DNA of 64,000 nt. Source: Haemaphysalis longicornis. Lineage: Eukaryota; Arthropoda; Arachnida; Ixodida; Ixodidae. The notes beneath the pieces are model-generated. The model saw only the letters and a program-made list of their open reading frames with translations, was not told the origin of the DNA and did no database searches. The position numbers and the translations under genes are program-made. Below are positions 22,301-33,400 of this stretch, in pieces. Each line of letters begins with the position of its first letter. Position 1 is the stretch's first letter. The DNA lies in contig CM023449.1 of NCBI GenBank assembly GCA_013339765.2, forward strand, positions 222,217,992 to 222,281,991, in the 5' to 3' direction.

Positions 22301-24407
22301 GTACGCAACTGGGGCCAAAGGACTCTGAGCTCTGGGAATGGGTCAGGCCAGAGCAAGATAGCACCAGAGCTGAGAGGGTAGGAGAACGCGAGGCTGACAA
22401 GGCAGCTAGAGAGCTGGAGCCTGCGAACCTTCAGCTAAAGTTAACACTGCAGGAACGCGCCAGGAACAATCCATAGGGTAACGAAGCGAGCGCATCAGTG
22501 GCAGCACCGGCGCCTAACTCCAAAAGTCCACACAATTTCATTCGCCCGTTTGAGAATCGTCGGGACGATCTAGGCACCTACCTCATGATGTTTGAGAATA
22601 TACCACTCGCGCAACATTAGCCGGAAGATAAATGGACCGTTGGCCAGAGCATATGTTTGGCTGGAGATGCTCTCACAGTCATACGGAGATTGACGCGGGA
22701 GGACTCTCTGAATAATCAGAAGGTCAAATTGACTATTCTCCAGTGATTCTGATTTACTACTCAGGGATACAATGACAAGTTCCGCAATGCGATGGCCGAA
22801 GACAGAGAAACTGGTCTACACTTCGCTTCCCGCGTGTCAGGATATTTCGATCGGTGGATCGAAACGTCGGGCGTACTTCGTCGGGCGATATTTCGATCGG
22901 TGGATTAAAACGTCGGGCGATATTTCGATCGGTGGATCGAAACGTCGGATCGGGTAGACATTTGAGAGTCTACCCGACAAAATTATCGCTGAGCAGTTCC
23001 TGAAGACCTGCATCCAGGATCTTGTAGTTTTCATTAAAGAAAGAGACTGCGAGATCATTTACCAAATGGCAGAGGTTTCCGACGGGTTTCTGGAAGCCCA
23101 GTCTCTAAAGAACTTGGGGAAGTTCAAAGAAGGCACTGAGATAAACGCAGGCTCGAGTCATACTGATGGGGCCACAAAGAAAGTACCAGCTTGCTTTGTT
23201 TCTGGCAAAGTTGGACATCGTGCTCCTGATTGCCATAGGACGGGACAAGCTCCAATCTGCTCGAAGTGTCGCAAACCAGTCCACAAAGGCGAGAAGTGTA
23301 AATCGAGAGAGACTCATCCCAATAAAGTTTCTGCTTATGCAGTAAGTAAGACATTCCAGAAAAGAATACAAGCTACCCATCCTTACATGCATATTTCTGT
23401 TCCATTTTGCGGAAAAAGTTTGGAAGGGACGCACTGAACAGGGATGCTCAGCTGACCATTTACATCTCGTCACCGTTCAGTCACACGGGAAATCCATAAC
23501 TGTGTTATGGGATTCAGGAAGTAACGCTGTAATTGTACATTAAGAGCTCGTGCCGAATACGTGCTTGACAGGTCAAGCCACCACCGTGGTGTTCCTGGAC
23601 AAGGCAACACAGCGCCTCCCGGAGGCGTATGTCAAGATCCGTACTCCCTACTTTTTAGGCAAGGTCCTGGCGAAGTACCTGACTGACCCACTTTATGGCT
23701 TAGTCATGGGTGACATCCTCGGCGCTAGACACCCATACGATCCCGACCCGAACTGCACGCAACAAGTACATGAGGGCAATGTGATTAAGAAGCGACGTGT
23801 GAGCTGCCGTAAAAACAGCAACACCAGAGAGAACAAGCTACCCGAAGTAGTGTCCGTTGTCAAACCCGCTGTCTTAACAACAAAGGACTTCACATTCGCT
23901 GAGGTGAGAAGAGAGGAGATGATAAAGCAATGTGAAGATAGAACTTTGCGTAGTTGTTTGAAAAGGCAAGTCAAGGAGAGCACACCTCGAAGGTGCGACA
24001 CCTACCTTTTTTTCCAAGAGAACGGCTTGCTGTACCGACGATTATACTTCTCATCGGGCCAAGAGTAAAAACAACTGCTAATACCGAAACAATTTCGAGA
24101 CGCAGTGCTCCAGATAGCCCATGACATTATGTCCTGCCATAAAGGCACTCGAAAGACAACAGACCCGCCGCGGTGGCTCAGTGGATTAGGCGTTGCGCTG
24201 CTGAGCACGAGGTCAAGAGTTCGATTCCAGGCCGCGGCGGCCGCTTTTCTGAAGGAGGCGAAAAGCAAAAACGCCCATGTGTATGAGATTTCGGCGCACG
24301 TTGAAGATAATGAGGTGGTCAAAATTAATCCGGAGCCCTCCACTACGGCGCGCCTCATCGCCTGCGTTGCGTCGGCGCGTTAAACCCTACCATCAATCCA
24401 TCAATAA

Positions 24408-24450
<43 letters not shown>

Positions 24451-27400
24451 ACCAGTTAGTCAGTCAGTCAGTCAATCAAAAAATCAATCAATCAATCAAT
24501 CAATCAAAGACAACAGAGAAAATTTATGAATTGTACTGGCCGAATATATATATTGACATTAAAAGATTCGTAAGACTTTGCAATGTATGCCCGCGGACGG
24601 CTCCAAATCAAGAAGTTGAAGATGTGCGTTTTTGGAAGACGCTTAATTGTGCGGCTGTGTTTTCTTGCGGACAGACGCATTCGACAAGAATATATGAGCC
24701 GCCTTACTGTAAGGGTTCCCACTACTATTGTTAGAACATTAATTCACAGTACAGTGCACTAAGAACAGAGACAATATGGGTGCGATTTGTTAAGCAGTGT
24801 GTGAAAATCTGCTTGTTTTCCTCCTCCACCTGTGCGTTTTTTACATGCGAAGAATCTCTTGCTCGGGGGGATTTTCCGCGTCCGTGCCCCATCCGCAGCG
24901 CCTCTGATGATGATATTGGCAGGATGCCCCTAGGGATTGGCCAAGCAAAGAGTCCATCACGAGATAGCTTCGCGTTCAACCACCGTCGCCATCTTCCCGT
25001 TGGGAAACCGCTGAACAAAAGGAAGGAAAAGAAAGCAAAGCTGCGAAAAGGAGGGCGTGTACGTTGCTCTCAGCCGGTGCACCAACGTCAACAACCTTTA
25101 CCTCACCAGCGCTGACGGAGACTACCGATTCTACCACAGAGACGACATCGACAAAAACATGACGGACAAGTTTCGGCGCCTCAAGAACCACCGCCTACTC
25201 ACCGTAACACAACAGTACTTGCGTTCCTTTGCCACCGGTGTGGATACGGACGTGAATTCCCTCTGTCGCTACTAAACACCAGATCACTCAACATAACGGC
25301 AACACAATGGAACCACACCGAACCCCCATGATGCTTCGCATCCTCATCAGATTTCCCCACGGGAAAATGGTGAAATTTTTTGGTGGAGTAGTGTGGCGGC
25401 AAGGTTTGAAAGTGTGTGTGTGTTCGCCAACAACTTTCTAAAGTGGCGAGACATGTGATCAAGTACCGGCAACTTTCTGTTTTGAAAACAGTTTCCTCAG
25501 ACGCGACGGCCAATGTCTCTTTTGTGGGTATGCGCCATGCAAAAGAGGAAGAAAAGTGGAGAAAGAGAATTCCGGCCGTGGAAACAGGCGGAGTGTTCCG
25601 GTCTTGCCCTGCGGTGGTCATGAAAAAGCAAAAGGGCCGACTGCTGACCACAAGCCGTGCTTCCAATACCACGTGCGTGACCGTACTTCCCCTGCGATAG
25701 CCTAGAAGACAACGGCCAGGGAAATGACCTCACGTACCAGCACCCCACCGACCGACCACGTTCCAGAATGTTCCATGGGCATACCGACGAAGCTCCAGCC
25801 AATCTCCGGCCAACCTGCACCCTCCCAAACAGCTCGTCGAACCTGTGAGACTCTTCACGTCTCTGCCAGCTTGACTTCCATTCGAACGAACTCGTGTTTT
25901 TGAGCAGTTTCGGTTTCGCTATTAGGTAGCAGGCTGGTATATTTTTTTTCCTTCGCCTTCCATCTCCTCGTGCGTGCTCCTTCACCGGCCCCCTAAAGTG
26001 CATCGATTTTCAGTTTTTTTTTCAATGTTCTGTTGTCCAGTCTTATTATTCTCCCGTCCGTAACGCTGGTAATCTTTAGGAGCCTGTATTCCATGATATC
26101 TGGCGTCCACGACAGGACTCTTCATTAACGTAACAACACGAACGTCACCAGCAGGAGGAATTGGAGAGTGTTAGAGGTGAAATGGATCTTGAGAAACTAC
26201 TCACGCTTGGTACCCCACTGGGGCTAAAGGACTCTGAGCTCTGAGAATGTATGAGGGCAGAGCAAGATAGCACCACAGCGGAGAGGGTAGCAGAACGCGA
26301 GGCTAACAAGGCAGCTGCAGAGCTGCCTTGCTACCTTGCCCCAAATTTACCCGCTCCGAAGAAAGTGCAAGGGACACCATCATCAGGACTTCCTATAAGG
26401 CACTTCTCAACATCGCAATTTTGACCGCGAGACGAACCAGCAAAGGCGCTGGATCACCAGGGTAAGAGAATGTAAATTTCATGCTATCGATGCAGGGATA
26501 AAATAGCAATATTCGGAGCAAGAAATAGGCACTCGGGAGGCACCGGACAAGAGCACGTGAAAGTCAGTGGGACAGTCCTTCACCCTGCAGTCGTCCTAAA
26601 TAGGATGTTAGTTATGATCAAGATGAATATGTCCTCAACCTGTCTTCCTAATGCATTTTAAGAAAGCGAAAAAGTCACTCTCTGACCGCTAAGGAAGCGG
26701 ATGGAAAAAACAAAAAAGCGAGGGGCATCGTACCCCCCAACCAACAGTCCTCCATTTGAAAAGAAACTGCCTCATGCCATGATAGACATGGCAGCGATCC
26801 CGCGACTCCACATTTAAACTCTCCTCTACCAATAATATGGATACAATCATTATCATACAGAGGAAGAGGCGATATGGAAGGATCAAGTTCGTTCAGAGAA
26901 AGTTTCATTATCATGAGACCACAGTACACACCGACTCCGGGAGGTACAAAAGCACGAGGCCCCAATTGTGGTACTTGAATACTCTGGCACGCCTTGTGAC
27001 TGCATGACCCTCCAACATAGAAGAACAAGCAAGTAGAAGTTGGAGCCATCCTCTTGGCAATCCGGATAGTGGAAGTATCCGAATGGGAAGGGGAAGTGTT
27101 ATTACAGACTCTCAAAGGACACTGCAAGAAGAATACCTAAGCACTTCGGTGTATTAATCCCATAGAAAAAGTTAAAAACGTCACCTGGACATCCGGACAC
27201 AATGGTCTGGAAAGAGAACGATGCACTAACCAAAAGGGACATGAACTCACATACCGCTTTCTTGTGACTACGACTACCACACGAGCCTCCTCGAAAAACG
27301 TCAAGAAGAAATCCTGATTCTATGCCTAGGAACACGATCTTTCCCCTTGCAACATCGAGGTCTACGTGTCGAAGAATCACGAACTCTGTGGACGAAAAAC

Positions 27401-30400
27401 CAACACAAGACTGTGATGAAAATTCAAACTGTGATAAAATAAGAGAGACATCCACCCTCTTGACGCAACCTAGCCAAGTGCGAGGGTATAAATGGTTATT
27501 AAAGAACTACTCAAACAAATAACTTATTCCAGTTTGAGACATGGGAGGCAGATTTGACCATATCGTTACGTCAAGATGAGCGCGACCTGTTGGAGGGCAA
27601 GGAATAAAGCTGCTGCATCTGGTTCAGTAGGCTCAGGTTCCAACTTTAAGCTCCCTGCCATCTCTTTACCCCATTTTCCTACCACAACTATTTCTTCCTG
27701 AAGAAAGATATTCTCTCTTTCGCTCTCTCTCTTCGAAAAAATCCCGCAATCTCCACGAAGTAAATGATGATGAGAGGGGTGAAGCTAAAATGCTTATCGG
27801 TAAAACCGTGAAACATTCGCCCACACATCATATAAAGACTCGACACGTCAAGCTTTCCACCCCTACGTTGACAAGCCTGTCGACGACGTCGATGTTTGTG
27901 GTGATTATGTAGGGCTTGTTTGGGACGATGAGAATCTCCATGGGTAAGTTAACGAATTCGGTTTGTGACATTTTAGTCACCTGGGCCGTCGCCTTCTGCC
28001 GAGCGTCTTGTGTCGCGTACCCCCGGTACGTGTCTTGAGCTCGCAGGCGACGAACGACAACCTCTTCTTCTTCCTCTCCTTGTTAGCCAGCAAGGAACGC
28101 GTTGAACGTTTTGACCTCTTCGGCCAATCTTTGGAAAGGTCAATCCCTGGGGGGATCCTGCCCCAATCATCATCATTCTGCCGTGTACGGCAGCAACCAG
28201 GGACGGGACAGGGCCCGAGCAAGAGGAGCTTCGCCCCTAAGAAGCAAAATTATTCGGCCGGGTCTAGACATCACAGAAAACACATTTTGATACACTGAGA
28301 CTGACGCCTCCTATCTAAAACTTACCCCCACCTTGCATCCAAAATCTTTCACGCTCAAAGTTTGAGGTTCTTTAGTGCAGAGAGCCTTTTTGTCCTCTGG
28401 GCCACGGTGGTTAAAAAGCCTCGTTACTAATCTCTCTTTTCGATGACATTTAGTTATCGTGCAGCATATATCGGAAATGCAGCAACTGCGCACGAAAACC
28501 CTGCGTGGGAATCAAAGTAGCGCTATCCAGCCTTACATCTTAGGATCCAAACTTCCATACCTGCAACTTTTGTTTCTTTAAGTATAAACCAACTCGCTCA
28601 GCAGCAAGTGTTGTTAAGCTACAGATGACGGTCGGTGCACCGGTTCACAACGAAGGCGACGTTTTCATAGGCACGTTCCAAAAATTATCCACTCTTCAAA
28701 CATTTCAAGTATTGGTAAATATAATAAAGTCAGAGTCTCTAATATGTTCCCGCCAGCGCACCCCAGGTAGAACCGTTCCGGGAAAAATAGGGTTTACTTC
28801 CTGTTTCCGTAGGTTTAAAACAGCCTGTTTTATTTTCCACTTACATAATGGACACTATTCTTCGCGTTTTTGTGGCACTTTGTTTAAATTTTCGGTAACT
28901 AAAACGTTTCAATCGAAGCCAATAATGAAACTAAGCCAAGCGCATTATGTAATGGTGGCCCATGATGACACAGACAGCCTTGATGTAACCCGCATATACG
29001 CTAGCGCCAGATTCCCCTCTAGTGTATATTGTAGTAAACTCTTTGGTTAACCCTGACGAAGAACCGTTTGTCGCCGTCATAGCAACAGGCTCGTGAGATC
29101 ACGAGTGGCTACAGCAGTCTGTGTGTGTTAGTATATGGCGCTAGGAATAACGCGCAGCTATTGGCGGAGCGCGTGCATTCAGGCACCCTACCACGGCCGC
29201 TCGATGGGAACTAGTTTCGAGCGGCCGTGGCCCTACGCACGTGCTGCGTCACGTACGCGTAACTATAAGGATTTAATCTACATGCGCGTGGGCTATGAAT
29301 ACTTTTCGCGTTTGCGTACGTGAACTCTGTACGGATGTAAAATTAAAACTCGTTTGTACGGCAATCTATGAATACCGAATAACCACGCTAGACCTCATAG
29401 CCTCACGTTTCGCTTGACATCTCGGCCGTCGCATGCCGTCATCGCCCTCTCCCTCTGCTGGGTATCAACCTGGGGTCACATTCCCATTCACAGCAAACGG
29501 GGATTTTTGGCACCCCCCTCCCCTTGCAAATTTGCCTGCGGTGCTCCGGTCACGGCGATGTTCGCATCCAACAATCATGCTGAATCTGATTTTCCCTCAC
29601 AGTTTTGTCGTCAAGTCAATGAAAACATCGCGCTTTTTGAACATTTTCTACTGATTTTTGGATTTTCTCGAGGAGGACTCCAGCATAAAGCATTCACTTT
29701 GTAGGCGTGCGTTTACTTCAATTTTCTCGAAGCCGTAGTATACTTTAGGTGCAGGGCATTCGCTCAAAACCTTAGCAGTTCCTGCTATACGATCGATTAA
29801 GGACTAATCAATGGTTTTTTCTTAAATGTTTCAGATATTTCACTAATAAAAGAAATCCCGGGCAATATTCATTAAATTTAACCTGGGGACTGCCGAAGTA
29901 TGCAGTGTATAAGTGCATTCTTGGCGCCTTGGCGTTTTTGACAACGCAGATGAAACCGTTGCAATGTAGAGGTATGCAGATTTGCTGTAAAATACTGGGG
30001 TATTGGAAGCACGAAGCGTTCTAGCACGAAGTATTGAAAAACCGGTGTCCCGGTGTGTTCTTTTACTCCGCTTTATGAGGGTGTCGGGGTGTCGGGGTTT
30101 TAGTTTTAAATGAGGGTGTCGGGGTTTTAGTACCATGACTACATGATACTACGCGACGACATGAGACGCCGACAGCCCCAGCCCCTCATTGGCTACGCCC
30201 CTGAAAAGTATGTGATTCTGAAATCTAGTTTCAGGACCTCATTTATTTTTTTAACAGCATAACAAATTTTCTAAGCCTCACCTTCGGCCTGGCCACACAG
30301 TAGTAAATATTGTGCGCAACCAGGGAGGAGGCGCTGAGCATGGACGAGTCGACCGAAGACATGACAGCCGCTACGATGGCGAGCTGACCCCCAATGGAGG

Positions 30401-33400
30401 CCCAGCCGCTCGCCAGGTGGTGCATCGAAAGCGGCAGCACGTTTTTCCGGTCTGCTGGTTCGAGGTCAAACCTGCCGGCGTACTTGGCCACTGTGAAGTC
30501 TGCAAAATTATGGGGTGTAGGACTTGCTTTATTAATGGCTTGCTTTCCTCTGAAAATGCTCAATTACTCAGGCGTACAACAAAGAGCCCAGTTACACCCA
30601 GGGAGAAATCTGATGCAACAGTGAATCTTTCGATTGTGTGCCGTAGTATTACATATAGCTACGGCTTCTTTCTTCCGCGTTATGATACAGTCGTAATTGC
30701 GGATAATTGTGGCAATCTTTTTTCTGGAGAGTTCCCATAAAACAACAGTTACAGCTTTTTTCTGTAATCATACTTCACCCGTAGATGATCATGAAATAAC
30801 CGCAGAGTAGTTCTGAAGAGTTTACAATTTCACTTTGAATTATAATGGCGCTTAAATGAAACTGGGCGTGTGCAGGGTAGTTTTAGGGGCTAATTGTCAT
30901 ATAATTTGTTTCGATATGCTTTCTATACCAAAAGAGTTACGGCCATCTCCTGTAATAGTACTCCCTCCGTAGGAGTCCATGTCAACCCACTATGCGCTGC
31001 CCAGGGGGCGCTGCAAAACTCACTTCTTGGTAGTGCTTTACGGGTAGTACGAAGCTGCAGGGTCCTATAGGATCCCGTGTTGGCAGAAGCGAAATGAGCT
31101 CGGTACTCCCGAAGATTTTGCGTCATCGTTGTATCATAACTTGCTATCACAGCCCGCGAGCCGAACCCCCATGTCACCTCCTCTCCCTTCCCGGCCTGCG
31201 CATGCGGCTATATAAGCAAGCCCAATAAAGCTGCGTGCGTCTGCTTTGTGTCATCCACTTCAATATCGTCTCACTGCCACCCACACATGATGCAATGGTC
31301 TCCTGCCCATCCCCGACGCGTCCGATCTCTACCGGCGATCAACATGGCATGAGGAAAAAAGCCCTGCAGCGCAAATACATTTACAGCGTCCAGGAAAGTG
31401 CTCGCACGGTGACCGCACTCTGACTCTTAGGGTCACTGATCGATGGTAGTATGAACGGAATTTGAGGTGAGAGCTGCTTGTTTAAACTAACACACTTGTT
31501 GACAAGTACGTTTCAGCAACGCCCGGTAAAAAAAAGAATAATGCAATCGGCGATTATCATGCGTAAAAGTCAGCGAGTACGGCGGAATGCAGACTCGTAT
31601 GCTTCGCACCACGGCCCTCATGCGTGCAGTTTCACTAAATACTGCTGATTTGCCGCGCCGTTAGGAATAGGGGGTGCAGCGTTTGCTTGCCTTTTTATAG
31701 CGTGGCTCAGTGACAAAATGCAGCTAGCCTGAGAAGCGTGAAATCTGTTTTGTGATTTAGAAAGCAGTGGGCGTAAAACGAAGTGGTCAGGCGAACTAAG
31801 TGGCCGGTTTGTTTCCTTGTTTGCTCTCCGTTTATGTAATTACGCTGTTGCATCATTTCTTCGTGTTCACTCTTAATAGACTATAATAGGGGTCCGTAAA
31901 GGTTTAAGGTGTAGTGCCGAGTCGCATGGAGTTCACACGGCAGAGGGTAGACAGCAAATCGGGGGAGGGCGGGGGGAGGGGATTTTAAGGTAAATAGAAA
32001 ATATGTAATAGAAAAATGTGCCAATAATATTTCACAATAATTCACAACAAACTGGCTAAGTGTGAAGATGTGGGACAATGCAACTGGAAGTGATCACTTC
32101 TCTAATATTCCCTCGCCTCCCTAACCTCGTCCGAAGTGGGAACTGGCGTTTTGGCATTCAGATTTTTAGTGACGGGTGGAGGAGTGGTGGAGGTTCTGAC
32201 AACGTGCTGGCGGGCGCTTACTCAGCCCCGCGGGCCACGTTCGACCCGCGAGGCGTAGGTTGCTGGCTTCTGCACTAGAAGATAAGGAACGCAGTCAGTG
32301 ACGATTGCATGTAAATATTTCAGCCGCACATCGTGTATGCCGCTGAGTTGCGTCATGTAAATATCTCTGCAGGCCGCGGACAAGCCATCGGGTGTTTTTT
32401 TTTCGCGTCCTTTAATTGCGCTTCATTTGTTTACTTGAAGCTATTGCCTCATGTACTCGCTAGTATACTTGTACCCTGCCATTTGTAAATCGTGTGACGT
32501 AAAATGTTCAAAAGTGGACATTTAGTCTTGGAAAATATGAAACAAAACTCGTTTTCAAGGCGGTGCCAGGCCAGCATTGTCAGCTGAGTCAACTGCGCTT
32601 CTCGCGTCTGCTGGCATGTTCCCTCTGAAGCAACCTTTTCCAGCTATATCCCGTTACAGGAGAGCAACGTGGTGTTTTTAAGCTACTTGTGAACTTTCCT
32701 TTGTCAGCCGTACGCAAGAAGAAAGAACGATAATTATTGTCACGAAGTTAGACCACCCGACCTGGCGATACTGCATCACGTCGCGACAATCATGTCCCCT
32801 CGGTCAAAAGAAAGCCAATAAATTGGCTTGCTGTAGAGGATATTATTTTGTTTAGCCTCTGCAACTACATTAACGACAATTTTATTCAGTGTGCAGTCAT
32901 TTAAAAGCAGCACAACTGGATTAAAATAAGTACAACCAAATTTCGCTCTGGTTTGTCATTGAAAACACATGGACTGTGGGGATGATCGTCTGCTTTTGTG
33001 TTACCCACACACGTCGCACACGAGGGGGCACTGCATGTCGCAATACTCCAGCGTAGCTCCCTATATGGAAAAGCCAGCTTACAATGACAAGGCTTCTAGC
33101 GCTCACTATAAAGTCGGCTTCACCTCTAAATGCAAAGCATTGCTGGTAAAACATTTTTACTGCAACAATATAAGCCGTCTTATGTCAATAAATCCGTGCC
33201 TAGACCGTTCTTCAGTTTTTATGCATTTTTGCTGTACTGCTAACCGGTTTTCGCGCGGTGGAGAAACCCGCTTCAAAACGAGCGTGGCACGCATCGCGAC
33301 AGACTCGTAAAGGCCACCTCTAGAACAACTGATCTGTTAAAAATAATTCCCTCGCACTTCCCCGAGGGGAAGAGTCTGTAAGTGCGAATGCACGGTTGTT

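Larger units (their letters stand above)
21561..24735 (+). mobile_element. Ty3/gypsy LTR retrotransposon, partial (LTR, gag, protease, integrase start)
   Basis: Order seen: 5' LTR (21561-22180), primer-binding site TGGCGTCCGCGACAGGA (22185-22201), gag from 22274, protease around 23480-23745, then the integrase zinc-finger region from about 24069. No RT or RNase H lies between protease and integrase, and none follows. The integrase is split by a SINE at 24164-24505 and decays beyond 24700. The primer site ends like those matching tRNA-Arg in other gypsy elements (inferred). Several nonsense codons; dead copy. Confidence 0.78.
24069..24735 (+). pseudogene. Integrase N-terminal zinc-finger region, split by a SINE
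   Basis: Left of the SINE: LLIPKQFRDAVLQIAHD and HKGTRKTT, giving the two His. Right of it: ELYWPNIYIDIKRFVRLC and NVCPR, giving the two Cys. Together they form the H2C2 zinc finger of gypsy integrases. The catalytic core is not recognisable after about 24620. It follows the protease after some 330 nt with no RT between, as in Gmr1-type elements. Confidence 0.65.
30990..33060. repeat. Large dispersed repeat, copy R2
   Basis: Same order as R1 (1030-1457 plus 9013-11720), uninterrupted by the LINE. It lacks about 1 kb present in R1 and has an extra segment of about 200 bp at 31130-31335. No intact coding sequence. Likely an old mobile element or a duplicated intronic segment. Confidence 0.6.

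Noticed and set aside
22772..22957. Small ORF with repeated FDRW-type peptide
   Set aside because: Produced by the tandem expansion inside gag.
24164..24240. Functional tRNA gene
   Set aside because: Only the A and B boxes are kept; the sequence continues into a SINE body and is flanked by a target duplication.
26675..27127. 150-codon minus-strand gene
   Set aside because: No domain or splice context; the plus strand shows weak LINE RNase H similarity instead.
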